Shown piece after piece: positions 35,867 to 47,455 of a stretch of 64,000 bases of DNA (position 1 is the first letter of the stretch; each line of letters begins with the position of its first letter). The stretch comes from Pseudoduganella violacea (GTDB taxonomy: Bacteria; Pseudomonadota; Gammaproteobacteria; Burkholderiales; Burkholderiaceae_D), in assembly GCF_014191875.1 (NCBI RefSeq), contig NZ_JACHXD010000001.1, positions 496,001-560,000 of the forward strand. The letters are read 5' to 3'. The translations under genes were made by a program, and so were the position numbers. The notes beneath the pieces are model-generated. The model had not been told where the DNA came from, made no database searches, and worked only from the letters and a program-made list of their open reading frames with translations.

Positions 35867-37990
35867 ATGAAACACCCACAATTGCTTTTGATCGCTGCCG
35901 GCCTGGCGCTGGCCGGTTTGACTTGCGCCCATGCGGCACCGCTGGCGGAATCGAACCCATTCGCCAAACCGAGCGCGCTGCCTTTCCAATATCCTGCTTT
36001 CGACAAGATCCACAATGAGGACTATGCCCCGGCTTACGAGGCGGGCATCCGCGAGCAGGCGGCTGAAGTGGCGGCCATCGCCAACAATCCGCAGCCGGCC
36101 ACGTTCGAGAACACCATCGTGGCCATGGAGCGTTCGGGCCAGCTGCTGGCGCGCGTGTCGTCCGTGTTCGGCAATCTGTCGGGCGCCAACACCAACGACA
36201 GCATGGAGGCGCTGGACCGCGAGCTGGCGCCGAAACTGGCGGCGCACAGCGATGCGATCCGCTTGAACGGCAAGCTGTACCAGCGCATCAAGTCGCTGTA
36301 CGAGAAGCGCAATAAGCTGGGCCTGGACGCCGAGTCGAAGTTCCTGCTGGAGCGTTACCACACCGATTTCGTGCGCGCCGGCGCCAAGCTGTCGGCTGCC
36401 AACAAGGACAAGCTGAAAGCCTATAACACCGAGCTGGCGGGCCTGCAGACCACCTTCAGCCAGAACGTGCTGAAGGAAGCCAATGCCTCGGCCCTGATTG
36501 TCGACACGCGCGAAGAGCTGGCCGGCATGAGCGAGAAGGCGATCGACGCCGCCGCAGCGGCGGCCAAGGCGCGCGGCCTGGAGGGCAAATTCGCCATCGC
36601 CGTCAGCAATACCACCGGCCAGGCGCCGCTGGCGGTGCTGAGCAACCGCAGCACGCGCCAGCGCCTGCTGGAAGCGTCGCTGGTGCGCGGCAGCCATGGC
36701 GGCGAGTTCGACAACCGCGCCATCGTGACCCGCATCGCCAAGCTGCGCGCCGAACGCGCCGCCCTGCTGGGCTACCGCAACCACGCCAGCTACGCGCTGG
36801 AAGACCAGACCGCGCACGACACGGGCGCCGTCAACCGGCTGCTGGCCGAATTCGCCAAACCGGCGGTCGCCAATGCGCGCCGCGAAGCGGCCGATATCCA
36901 GCAGGCGATCGATGCCGAGAAGGGCGGCTTTGCCGTCGGCGCCCACGACTGGGCCTTCTACAGCGACAAGGTGCGCCAGGCGCGCTATGCCTTCGACCAG
37001 AACCAGCTGCGGCCTTATTTCGAGCTCGATAATGTGCTCAGTAACGGCCTGTTCTTCGCCGCCAACAAGGTGTATGGCCTGAGCTTCAAGGAGCGCAAGG
37101 ATCTGCCGGTGTACCACCCGGACGTGCGCGTGTTCGACGTGTTCGACGCCGACGGCAAGCCGCTCGCCATCTTCCTGGCCGACTTTTACGCGCGCGGCAA
37201 TAAGCGCGGCGGGGCCTGGATGAACGCCTATGTGTCCCAGTCCAAACTGATGGGCACCCAGCCGGTGATCGCCAACCACCTAAACATTCCGAAGCCCTCG
37301 GCCGGCGAGCCGACCCTGCTCACCTACGACGAGTTGCGCACCCTGTTCCATGAATTCGGCCATGCGCTGCACGGCATGTTCTCCGACGTGAACTACCCGC
37401 GCTTTGCCGGCACCCGCGTGCCGCGCGACTTCGTCGAGTTCCCGTCCCAGGTCAACGAGATGTGGGCCACCTGGCCGGAAGTGCTGGCTAACTACGCCAA
37501 GCACTACCAGACCGGCGCGCCGATGCCGCAAGAGCTGCTCGACAAGGTGCAGGCCGCGAAGAAGTTCAATGAAGGCTACCGCACCACCGAATACCTGGCC
37601 GCCGCCATCATCGACCAGCGCTGGCACCAGCTGGGCGCCAAGCAGGTGCCGAGCGATGTGCTGGGCTTCGAAGCGGCCGCGCTGAAGGACGCCGGGGTCG
37701 ACTTCACGCCGGTGCCGCCGCGCTACCGCACCACCTACTTCTCGCACGTCTTCGCCGGTGGTTACGCGGCCGGCTACTACGGCTATCTGTGGAGCGAAAA
37801 GCTCGACGCCGAGAGCGTCGAATGGTTCAAGGAAAACGGCGGCATGCTGCGCAAGAACGGCGACTGGTTCCGCAAGATGCTGCTCTCGCGCGGCGGCACC
37901 ATGGACGCCATGCAAATGTTCCGCGCCTTCCGCGGCCGCGACGCCCGGATCGAACCCCTGCTCGAACGCCGCGGCCTGACGGCCAAGTAA
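35867..37990 (+). CDS. Exported M3 family metallopeptidase (copy 2)
   Basis: A 707-residue paralogue of the preceding gene, similar along its whole length, with signal peptide (LLLIAAGLALAGLTCAHAAP), HEFGH at residue 495 and the same C-terminal ending (RGLTAK against RGLNAK). The two probably arose by tandem duplication and then diverged. The N-terminal 20 residues and surface positions differ most. Its substrate range may differ from copy 1. It is followed after 7 bp by another palindrome. Confidence 0.92.
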   Translation: MKHPQLLLIAAGLALAGLTCAHAAPLAESNPFAKPSALPFQYPAFDKIHNEDYAPAYEAGIREQAAEVAAIANNPQPATFENTIVAMERSGQLLARVSSVFGNLSGANTNDSMEALDRELAPKLAAHSDAIRLNGKLYQRIKSLYEKRNKLGLDAESKFLLERYHTDFVRAGAKLSAANKDKLKAYNTELAGLQTTFSQNVLKEANASALIVDTREELAGMSEKAIDAAAAAAKARGLEGKFAIAVSNTTGQAPLAVLSNRSTRQRLLEASLVRGSHGGEFDNRAIVTRIAKLRAERAALLGYRNHASYALEDQTAHDTGAVNRLLAEFAKPAVANARREAADIQQAIDAEKGGFAVGAHDWAFYSDKVRQARYAFDQNQLRPYFELDNVLSNGLFFAANKVYGLSFKERKDLPVYHPDVRVFDVFDADGKPLAIFLADFYARGNKRGGAWMNAYVSQSKLMGTQPVIANHLNIPKPSAGEPTLLTYDELRTLFHEFGHALHGMFSDVNYPRFAGTRVPRDFVEFPSQVNEMWATWPEVLANYAKHYQTGAPMPQELLDKVQAAKKFNEGYRTTEYLAAAIIDQRWHQLGAKQVPSDVLGFEAAALKDAGVDFTPVPPRYRTTYFSHVFAGGYAAGYYGYLWSEKLDAESVEWFKENGGMLRKNGDWFRKMLLSRGGTMDAMQMFRAFRGRDARIEPLLERRGLTAK

Positions 37991-37997
37991 AGGCCGG

Positions 37998-38040
37998 GCC
38001 CGTGTCCACTCTGGTGCCTGGCACCAAGGTGGACACGGGC
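37998..38040. repeat. TGGTGCC-type palindrome after M3 copy 2
   Basis: Arms 37998-38018 and 38020-38040 pair almost perfectly around one T (two mismatches). The core GGTGCC-T-GGCACC and flanking TGTCCAC/GTGGACA match the repeats at 49052 and 54780. It sits 8 bp after a stop codon. Confidence 0.85.
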
Positions 38041-38126
38041 TGGGCGGTAGGATGCTGCTTAGGTCATGGCTGGATGGGCGATTTCGGTGTATAAATTCAT
38101 TGTGGTCATTTCATTTGGATTGGGAT

Positions 38127-38399
38127 ATGAATAAGCTGAAAGAGCAATTGAAAACCCTGCATGAACAGCTGCACCAGACGGGGCCGATCGATGAGGAATT
38201 GCTGGATCTGCTGCAGCAGCTCGACGGCGATATCAAGTCGCTGCTGGAGCAGGGCGCGGCGGCGGCGCCGGAAAGCACCACCACCTATGGCCTGGCCGAG
38301 CGCACCCAGGAGCTGACGGCGCGCTTCGCGGCCCAGCACCCGTCGCTGGAGCCGACCTTGCGCGAGCTGGGCCGCATCCTCGGCAATATGGGTATTTGA
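38127..38399 (+). CDS. DUF4404 family small protein
   Basis: A 90-residue helical protein starting MNKLKEQLKTLHEQLHQ, with DEELLDLLQQLDGDIKSLLEQG in the middle and LRELGRILGNMGI at the end. This is the pattern of DUF4404 proteins, which have no known function. The ATG at 38127 is chosen; the longer reading from 38052 is not supported. It faces the convergent gene at 38484 across a terminator. Confidence 0.75.
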   Translation: MNKLKEQLKTLHEQLHQTGPIDEELLDLLQQLDGDIKSLLEQGAAAAPESTTTYGLAERTQELTARFAAQHPSLEPTLRELGRILGNMGI

Positions 38400-38408
38400 G
38401 CCGCGCCT

Positions 38409-38439
38409 AAAAAAACGGGACAGTCCGCAGACTGTCCCG
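38409..38439 (-). terminator. Terminator for the leftward gene at 38484
   Basis: A 10-bp perfect stem (CGGGACAGTC/GACTGTCCCG, 38416-38439) with a CGCA loop has seven A on its left. On the minus strand this reads as hairpin plus T-run. Confidence 0.8.
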
Positions 38440-38483
38440 CCTGGAAGAGGACCCGGGGCAAGCACCACCCCGGGCGGCTAGCG

Positions 38484-38993
38484 TTACGGAAACGCCAGCA
38501 TGGGCGGTTCTTCACCGCCAAAGTCGAAATCGGGATGGCGCCGCGCGATCATCGCTTCGATGTCTTTCATGCGCCGCACCGGCACATCGACCATCATCAG
38601 CACCTGGCCCTGATCGAGGCGGGGCGCGTATTGCTCCAGTTTCTTGTTCGGGATGGCGGCCGCGTTCATGCCGGACGCCCAGCCGCCGAACAGGGCGCCG
38701 CCCAGGGCCACCAGCAGGATGCTGGCGGTGCGCAGGGTCACGCCTTCGGGCGGGAACAGCGACAGGAAGATGCCGGCGCCCAGGCCGACAATGCCGCCGA
38801 TGATGGTGCCCCACTGGGCGCCGTGGATCAGGTCGGTTTTCACCATGAAGCTGCAGCCCGGCATATCGTCCGGCAGCGGCGCGCGCGCCAGGAAGCGGAT
38901 ATGGCGTTCTTCGATGCGCGCCAGCAGCATCTCGTCGAGCATGGCGCGGGCGCTGGGCAGGTCGGGCAGCAGATAGTACAGGCGGCGTCGCAT
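38484..38993 (-). CDS. Membrane protein with glycine-rich hairpin (DUF1269-like)
   Basis: A 169-residue protein. Its N-terminal soluble part (LYYLLPDLPSARAMLDEML) is followed by two close hydrophobic helices with glycine zippers (TIIGGIVGLGAGIFLSLF and ILLVALGGALFGGWASGM), and the C-terminal soluble part contains VLMMVDVPVRRMKDIE. The layout resembles DUF1269 or YflT-like stress proteins in which a ferredoxin-like fold is split by a membrane hairpin. Function unknown. Confidence 0.65.
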   Translation of the reverse strand: MRRRLYYLLPDLPSARAMLDEMLLARIEERHIRFLARAPLPDDMPGCSFMVKTDLIHGAQWGTIIGGIVGLGAGIFLSLFPPEGVTLRTASILLVALGGALFGGWASGMNAAAIPNKKLEQYAPRLDQGQVLMMVDVPVRRMKDIEAMIARRHPDFDFGGEEPPMLAFP

Positions 38994-39183
38994 GATGGTG
39001 TCTCCCGGGGGTGGTTTTTCTCGTTATAGCAAAAATGCTACGCAAAGCAATGTGCTTTTGCTATTTTCCCGTTGCGCCGGGCCTTGCGCTTTGCATACAA
39101 GTTGTTGAAAATTAAGAGTTTTTCAGCGGCAAAAACGGTGGCCGCCGTGCTCAGCCCCGGGCATTTCCGGTACAATGCCGCCA

Positions 39184-41559
<2,376 letters not shown>

Positions 41560-41583
41560 GCGCGCGGCGGTAAAAAGGGGCAC

Positions 41584-41607
41584 AAAGGGGAGCTGCGGCT
41601 CCCCTTT
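41584..41607 (+). terminator. Hairpin after ygiQ
   Basis: AAAGGGGAGC-TGCG-GCTCCCCTTT is a perfect 10-bp stem with a tetraloop 24 bp after the stop. The T-run is only three bases, so termination may be weak. Confidence 0.65.
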
Positions 41608-41745
41608 GGCATTGGATTTCTGGTTAGCAACGTTGTATGATCGCCATTCCGCACAATAGCAAGGCAAATGCCGGCTTGCTCGCGCGACGGCGCCGGCCAT
41701 TTCGCCCTTACACTAGACGGCAAGCTGCTCTACCTTAACCAGATC

Positions 41746-43164
41746 ATGATGACTACCATGCCTAAGTTCAAAACCCTGTTCCTGGTGCCCCTGCTGGCGC
41801 TGCTGGCCGCCTGTGGCGGTGGTGGCGGCGGCGGCTCGTCCACCCCGACCACGCCGGACGTCACGCTGAAATCGATCGTCGTCACTCCGGCCAATTTCAC
41901 CGTGGCGGTCGGCGGCACGCAAACCTTGACGGCGACCGGCACCTATTCCGACGGCAAGGTGGCCGCCATCACCAGCGGCGTGACCTGGACCTTGAAAACC
42001 GGGACGGCGGCCGAAGTGTTCAGCAATGGCAGCGTGCGCGGCAAGCTGATCGGTAACGACACGGTGACGGCCACGGTCGGCAGCGTGGCCGGCAGCACCA
42101 GTTTCACCATCAAGCCCCCGTATTCCAGCCTGGTCGCTGGCGGCAACCAGACCCTGGCCGTGAAAGCCGACGGCAGTACCGTGGCCTGGGGCGCCAATAA
42201 CTGGGGCCAGTTGGGCGACGGCAGCCTGGCCGACCGCAACACCCCGGTCCAGGTCAAGAACCCGCAGGCCCTGCCATGGAAGGTGGTGTCCACCGGCGAA
42301 TTCCACACCCTGGCCATCCGCGAGAACGGCACGCTGTGGGCTTGGGGGCTGAACCAGAACGGCCAGCTCGGCACGAATAACACCAGCAACCGCGCCGATC
42401 CGGTGCAGGTGGGCTCGGCCACGGACTGGGTCTTCATTTCGGCCGGCAAAGGCCATTCGCTGGCCATCAATAAGGGCGGCGTCCTGTTCGGCTGGGGCCG
42501 CAACAACAATGGCCAGCTGGGCGACAACACCACCATCGACCGCCTGGTGCCGACCAAGATCGGCACCTTCACCAACTGGCGCACCGTGTCCGCCGGCGCC
42601 ACCCACACGGTGGGCATCCGCGCCGACAACAGCCTGTACACCTGGGGCGGCAATGCCAGCGGCCAGCTGGGCAATGGCGGCACCACCGACGTGCTGCTGC
42701 CAACCAAGGTGGGCACGGCCAGCTGGCTGAGCGCGTCCGCGGGCGGCGCCCATACCCTGGCGATCCAGACCGGCGGCTCGCTGTGGGCCTGGGGCGCCAA
42801 CGGCGCCGGCCAGCTCGGCAACGACAGCTCGACCAATGCCTCGGCCCCGGTGCAGGTGGGCAGCGACGACAATTGGTTCATGGCCGTGGCCGGCAATACC
42901 CACTCGGTGGGCATCCGCACCAACAACACCCTGTGGGCCTGGGGTTCGAACGTCGAAGGCCAGCTCGGCGACGGCACCCTGAACGATGTGGGCGGCCCGC
43001 GCCAGATCGGCACCGACAATAATTGGTATGCCGTGGCGGCCGGCCTGCAACACAGCTTCGGCCTGCGCCTGGACGGCACGCTGTGGGGCTGGGGCTTGAA
43101 CAAGCAGGGCCAGCTGGGCAATGGCAGCAATAACAGCGCGCTGATCCCGACCCAGCTGCCCTGA
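41746..43164 (+). CDS. RCC1-repeat lipoprotein with Big-like domain
   Basis: A surface or periplasmic lipoprotein of about 472 residues. The signal peptide ends in the lipobox LLAAC followed by GGGGGGG and Ser/Thr/Pro linker. Residues about 45-125 form an Ig-like Big_2 domain (SIVVTPANFTVAVGGTQTLTA). The rest contains seven RCC1 repeats, each with a W-x-GQLG core (NNWGQLG, NQNGQLG, NNNGQLG, NASGQLG, NGAGQLG, NVEGQLG, NKQGQLG), enough for one closed seven-bladed propeller. Ligand unknown. ATGs at 41746, 41749 and 41758 are all possible; the last gives the shortest signal. Confidence 0.85.
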   Translation: MMTTMPKFKTLFLVPLLALLAACGGGGGGGSSTPTTPDVTLKSIVVTPANFTVAVGGTQTLTATGTYSDGKVAAITSGVTWTLKTGTAAEVFSNGSVRGKLIGNDTVTATVGSVAGSTSFTIKPPYSSLVAGGNQTLAVKADGSTVAWGANNWGQLGDGSLADRNTPVQVKNPQALPWKVVSTGEFHTLAIRENGTLWAWGLNQNGQLGTNNTSNRADPVQVGSATDWVFISAGKGHSLAINKGGVLFGWGRNNNGQLGDNTTIDRLVPTKIGTFTNWRTVSAGATHTVGIRADNSLYTWGGNASGQLGNGGTTDVLLPTKVGTASWLSASAGGAHTLAIQTGGSLWAWGANGAGQLGNDSSTNASAPVQVGSDDNWFMAVAGNTHSVGIRTNNTLWAWGSNVEGQLGDGTLNDVGGPRQIGTDNNWYAVAAGLQHSFGLRLDGTLWGWGLNKQGQLGNGSNNSALIPTQLP

Positions 43165-43227
43165 GCCTGGGGCAGCAGCGGCGGGCGGCATGCCCCGCCG
43201 CCGGCATGACCGGAAAGGAATAAAAGC

Positions 43228-46104
43228 GTGCCGGCAGCCAGAGCGGATACAATCTGCTCAGGCTGCTGTTCCGCTAACCCGTTTCCGGACAATTCAGTGC
43301 ACGCAAGCCCTCACCCTTCCTTCCTCCTTCTGCGCGCCAGCCTTGCTGGCCGTTTTGCTTTTCTGCTGGCCCTTGCGCTGGTCCTTGTGCTGGCGCTGCC
43401 GGCCGTCCCGGCCCAGGCCCAGCAGAAAGTCGTGCTCCAGCTCAAGCACACCCACCAATTCCAGTTTGCCGGCTATTACGCCGCGCTCGAAAAAGGCTAT
43501 TACCGCGAGGCCGGCCTCGAGGTGCAATTGGTCGAAGGCCATGGCGGGCTGGAGCCGGAAAAAGCCGTCCTGGCGGGCAAGGCCCAGTACGGCGTGGGCG
43601 ATAGCGGCTTGCTGCTGTCGCGCCTCTCCGGCAAGCCGCTGGTGGCGCTGGCCGTGGTGTTCCAGCACTCGCCCTATGCGCTGGCCATGCGCCAGGAAGG
43701 GCCGGGCAACGATATCCGCCGCATCGCCGGCAAGCGCGTCATGGTCGGCTCGCTGCAGGACGCCCAGCCGCAGATCGACGAGCTGATGGCCTATCTGAAG
43801 AAGGAGGGCGTGAACACCAGCGATATCGTGCGCCTGGAACACAGCTTCGACCCCAACGACCTGATCGTCGGCCGCACCGACGCCATGGCCGTGTTCGTCA
43901 CCAACGAGCCCGATTACCTGGACCGCGCCGGCTTCCCCTACGAGATCTTCAGCCCGCGCTCGGCCGGCATCGATTTTTACGGCGACAATCTGTTTACCAG
44001 CGAACAGGAACTGAACGCCCATCCGGAACGCGTGAAAGCCTTCCGCGCCGCCAGCATGCGCGGCTGGCAGTACGCCATGAGCCACCAGGAAGAAATCGCC
44101 GACCTGATCCTGAACAAATACTCGCGCCGCCACGACCGCCTGCACCTGCTGTACGAGGCGCGCCAGATGGTGCCGCTGGTGCAGCCGGTGCTGGTCGAAA
44201 TCGGCTATATGAACCCGGAGCGCTGGCAGCACATCGCCGACATCTACGCCGAGCAGGGCATGCTGCCCAAGGGCGCCTCCTTCGACGGCTTCCTGTACAA
44301 CATGGAGAGCGGCGCCAACCTGGTCTGGCTGTACCGCGTGCTGGGTGCGGCGGCCACCCTGCTGGTGCTGGGCGCCGGCGTGCACTTCACCCTGCTGGCG
44401 CGCGAGCGCAGCCGCACCGACGAAGCCATCCGCAAGGGCGAGCAGCGCTTCCGCACCATGTTCGAAGCGGCGCCCATGGGCATCGCCCTGATCGATTCGG
44501 TCAGCGGCCAGTTCCGCGACGTCAATCCGCGCTTCCTCGAAATCGCCGGGCGCACGCCGATGGAGATGAAGGCCAGCCGCTGGATGGACATCAGCCATCC
44601 CGACGATGTCGCGCCCGAGCAGGACAAGATGGCCCAGCTCAACGCCCAGCAAGTGAGCGGCTTCAAGCTCACCAAGCGCATGCTGCGCCCCGACGGCGGC
44701 GTGGTCTGGGTCGACGCCTCGATCAACGCCATCGAAACCGAGAGCCACCCGCACCACCTGTGCATGATCGAGGATGTGACCGAGAAAAAGGAAACCGAAG
44801 CCCTGATCTGGCAGCAGGCCAATTTCGACACCCTGACCCAGCTGCCCAACCGGCGTATGTTCCTCGACCGCCTGCAGCATGACATCCTGAAGAGCCGGCG
44901 CGACGGCACCCGCATCGCCATCCTGTTCATCGACCTCGACCACTTCAAGGAAGTCAACGACACGCTCGGCCACCACCAGGGCGATGTGCTGCTGATCGAC
45001 GCCGCGCGCCGCATCAGCGCCTGCGTGCGCCAGTCCGACACCGTGGCCCGCCTCGGCGGCGACGAATTCACCGTCATCGTGCCCGAGCTGCACGACGTCG
45101 AGCGCGTCGACAGCATCGCCCAGAACATCATCGACAGCCTGCTGGCGCCCTTCCCGCTGGGGCAGGAGCAAGCCTTCGTCTCGGCCAGCATCGGCATCAC
45201 GCTGTACCCGGACGACGCGGCCAGCGTGGACGATCTGCTCAAGCACGCCGACCAGGCCATGTACGCCGCCAAGGGCGCGGGCCGCAACCGCTTCAGCTAC
45301 TTCACGCCGGCGCTGCAGGTGGCGGCCCTGAACCGCATGCGCCTGACCAACGACTTGCGCGGCGCGCTGAAGGGCAACCAGTTCAAGCTCTACTTCCAGC
45401 CCATCGTGCACCTGGCCACGGGCCGCATCCACAAGGCCGAGGCGCTGATCCGCTGGGAGCATCCGCAGCGCGGCCTGGTCAGTCCGCTGGAATTCATCCC
45501 GCTGGCCGAGGCGAGCGGCCTGGTGGTGGCGATCGGCGAATGGGTGTTCCATGAATCGGCGCGCTGGGTGCAGCACTGGCGGCGCGAAGTGGATCCCGAC
45601 TTCCAGGTCAGCATCAACCAGTCGCCGCTCGAATTCCAGCGCGAAGGCGCCAGCTACGCCAACTGGCTGCGCACGCTGCAGCAACTGGGCCTGCCGGGCC
45701 AGTCGCTGGTGGTGGAAATCACCGAAGGCTTGCTGCTCGACGCCAGCAGCACCGTTACCGACAAGCTGCTGCAGCTGCGCGACGCCGGCATCCAGGTCGC
45801 GCTCGACGATTTCGGCACCGGCTATTCCTCGCTGTCCTACCTGAAGAAATTCGACATCGACTACCTCAAGATCGACCGCAGCTTCACGCGCAACCTGGCG
45901 CCCGAATCGAGCGATATGGCCCTGTCCGACGCCATCATCGTCATGGCCCACAAGCTCGACCTGAAGGTTATCGCCGAAGGCGTGGAAACGGCCGAGCAGC
46001 GCGACCTGCTGGCCGCCGCCGGCTGCGACTACGGCCAGGGCTACCTCTTCGCCCGCCCCCTGCCCGCGGCCGATTTCGACACCCTGCTCAAAACCCAGGC
46101 TTGA
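43228..46104 (+). CDS. NMT1-like sensor with PAS, GGDEF and EAL domains
   Basis: A 958-residue membrane signalling protein. After a signal peptide (LALALVLVLALPAVPAQA) comes a periplasmic NMT1/THI5-like binding domain (about 66-345; HTHQFQFAGYYAA), a membrane helix near 370-392, a PAS domain near 400-520, a GGDEF domain with intact GGDEF near 610, and an EAL domain with EAL near 738 and DDFGTGYSSLSYL. It probably makes or degrades c-di-GMP in answer to a pyrimidine-like or other ligand. The GTG at 43228 has a good AAAGGAA 7 bp before it but gives a long leader; GTG 43297 is the alternative. Confidence 0.88.
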   Translation: MPAARADTICSGCCSANPFPDNSVHASPHPSFLLLRASLAGRFAFLLALALVLVLALPAVPAQAQQKVVLQLKHTHQFQFAGYYAALEKGYYREAGLEVQLVEGHGGLEPEKAVLAGKAQYGVGDSGLLLSRLSGKPLVALAVVFQHSPYALAMRQEGPGNDIRRIAGKRVMVGSLQDAQPQIDELMAYLKKEGVNTSDIVRLEHSFDPNDLIVGRTDAMAVFVTNEPDYLDRAGFPYEIFSPRSAGIDFYGDNLFTSEQELNAHPERVKAFRAASMRGWQYAMSHQEEIADLILNKYSRRHDRLHLLYEARQMVPLVQPVLVEIGYMNPERWQHIADIYAEQGMLPKGASFDGFLYNMESGANLVWLYRVLGAAATLLVLGAGVHFTLLARERSRTDEAIRKGEQRFRTMFEAAPMGIALIDSVSGQFRDVNPRFLEIAGRTPMEMKASRWMDISHPDDVAPEQDKMAQLNAQQVSGFKLTKRMLRPDGGVVWVDASINAIETESHPHHLCMIEDVTEKKETEALIWQQANFDTLTQLPNRRMFLDRLQHDILKSRRDGTRIAILFIDLDHFKEVNDTLGHHQGDVLLIDAARRISACVRQSDTVARLGGDEFTVIVPELHDVERVDSIAQNIIDSLLAPFPLGQEQAFVSASIGITLYPDDAASVDDLLKHADQAMYAAKGAGRNRFSYFTPALQVAALNRMRLTNDLRGALKGNQFKLYFQPIVHLATGRIHKAEALIRWEHPQRGLVSPLEFIPLAEASGLVVAIGEWVFHESARWVQHWRREVDPDFQVSINQSPLEFQREGASYANWLRTLQQLGLPGQSLVVEITEGLLLDASSTVTDKLLQLRDAGIQVALDDFGTGYSSLSYLKKFDIDYLKIDRSFTRNLAPESSDMALSDAIIVMAHKLDLKVIAEGVETAEQRDLLAAAGCDYGQGYLFARPLPAADFDTLLKTQA

Positions 46105-46318
46105 GCCGGCGCAGCACCGGCGCTGGCCAAGCGGCTAGTGTGATTGTTCAGACAGTCACGCCGGAATAAAGCGATGGGAACTGGGACTACAATGAGCCAT
46201 GTTCGTGTCGGCCGCTGGATGTCAATGGCGGAATACGCCTTGATGCGTGCCCGATTCCGCAGATGCCCGCCGCTGCCAATATCGTATTATTCGCTTGTAA
46301 CTGGCGAAGGAGTTAAGA

Positions 46319-46630
46319 ATGCTGAGCAGGTTTCATGCCTGGGCCACGGCGCTGTTGGCGACCTTGCCTCAGGACGTGGAGGCGGGATTGAATGTGTGCC
46401 CGCCTTCGGCCAATCCGGCGCTGCGGCTTGAGCTGGACACGCCGGCGGCCCTGGCCTCCCTTGTCTGCTGGGAAAGCGGCAACTATGCCGCCGAAGTGCT
46501 GGACGTCAGGACGGAACAATACCGTTGCCAGCGCCTGGGCGAGTTTTCGCCCGACTTTCCCTTATCCGAACAATTGAGCGATTTCCTCGCCGCTTTGCAA
46601 TTGGACTTGGCGCCGCCCCCCGCCCCCTGA
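46319..46630 (+). CDS. Small acidic protein, possible immunity-protein family
   Basis: A 103-residue cytoplasmic protein (MLSRFHAWATALLATLP start, PAALASLVCWESGNYAAEVLD middle, SEQLSDFLAALQLDL end). The middle resembles proteins annotated as TriTu-type immunity proteins, but no toxin gene lies next to it, so I do not assert this. GAAGGAG precedes the ATG. The 214 bp on its left hold no gene that I can support, and a reading from 46144 in another frame is rejected. Confidence 0.55.
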   Translation: MLSRFHAWATALLATLPQDVEAGLNVCPPSANPALRLELDTPAALASLVCWESGNYAAEVLDVRTEQYRCQRLGEFSPDFPLSEQLSDFLAALQLDLAPPPAP

Positions 46631-46706
46631 GCAAAAGCGCAACCCTGGCAGGCCGGCAACCCGATCGCCGCCGACAGGCGATAATACGCGCTGGCTAGAT
46701 GTTGCG

Positions 46707-46743
46707 ATAGTTAAATTCAATTGAGTTTATTGCGACAATCAAT
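46707..46743 (+). promoter_or_regulatory. OxyR-like binding site before ahpC
   Basis: Four tetramers ATAG, CAAT, ATTG and CAAT are each separated by exactly 7 bp (4-7-4-7-4-7-4). This is the spacing of OxyR sites (ATAG-N7-CTAT-N7-ATAG-N7-CTAT); the first tetramer is perfect and the others differ by one base. Location 70 bp before ahpC fits peroxide induction. Confidence 0.7.
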
Positions 46744-46812
46744 TTTTCAAATAGCCGAGAAAGCCTTAGACTGGCAACTCATTGATCCACAACCCTTCAC
46801 GAGGAAACCACA

Positions 46813-47376
46813 ATGTCCCTGATTAACACCCAAGTCAAACCGTTCAAAGCCACCGCTTACCACAACGGCAAGTTCATCGATCTGAACGAAGAGTCCCTGA
46901 AAGGCAAGTGGTCGGTCTTCGTGTTCTACCCAGCCGACTTCACCTTCGTCTGCCCAACCGAACTGGAAGACCTGGCGGACCACCACGCCGAATTCGCCAA
47001 ACTGGGCGTGGAAATCTACGGCATCTCGACCGATACCCACTTCGCCCACAAAGCCTGGCACGACACCTCCGACGCCATCAAGAAAGTGCAATATCCGCTG
47101 ATCGGCGACCCGACCGGCCACCTGGCCCGCAACTTCCAGGTGATGATCGAAGAAGAAGGCCTGGCCCTGCGCGGCACCTTCGTCATCAATCCTGACGGCT
47201 TCATCAAAGTGCTGGAAGTGCACGACAACGGCATCGGCCGCGACGCTTCCGAGCTGCTGCGCAAAGTGAAAGCGGCCCAGTACGTGGCTTCCCACCCAGG
47301 CGAAGTGTGCCCGGCCAAGTGGACCGAAGGCGCCGCCACCCTGACCCCGTCGCTGGACCTGGTCGGCAAGATCTAA
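46813..47376 (+). CDS. ahpC: AhpC, alkyl hydroperoxide reductase peroxiredoxin
   Basis: A 187-residue typical 2-Cys peroxiredoxin of the AhpC1 class. The peroxidatic cysteine is in [11 protein letters not shown] near residue 47 and the resolving cysteine in GEVCPAKW near residue 166. It reduces hydrogen peroxide and organic peroxides and is recycled by AhpF, encoded 79 bp downstream. GAGGAAACC precedes the ATG. An OxyR-like site lies upstream. Confidence 0.97.
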   Translation: MSLINTQVKPFKATAYHNGKFIDLNEESLKGKWSVFVFYPADFTFVCPTELEDLADHHAEFAKLGVEIYGISTDTHFAHKAWHDTSDAIKKVQYPLIGDPTGHLARNFQVMIEEEGLALRGTFVINPDGFIKVLEVHDNGIGRDASELLRKVKAAQYVASHPGEVCPAKWTEGAATLTPSLDLVGKI

Positions 47377-47396
47377 GCTGTAGCAAGCCCCGCATA

Positions 47397-47426
47397 CCGG
47401 CCGGCGGGGTATCGCCCCCCGGCCGG
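47397..47426 (+). promoter_or_regulatory. GC-rich hairpin between ahpC and ahpF
   Basis: CCGGCCGGCGGGG pairs with GCCCCCCGGCCGG around TATC with one bulge. There is no T-run. Such a hairpin could protect ahpC mRNA or reduce read-through, giving more AhpC than AhpF. This is inferred. Confidence 0.5.
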
Positions 47427-47455
47427 GATGTCGCAAACGAATAAAGGAAAACGTC

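Noticed and set aside
43297..46104. Start of the GGDEF/EAL protein at GTG 43297
   Set aside because: It gives a shorter leader but has no ribosome site, while GTG 43228 has AAAGGAA. I kept the longer one and flagged the doubt.
46144..46431. A small ORF before 46319
   Set aside because: It overlaps the better-supported gene at 46319 in another frame and lacks a ribosome site.
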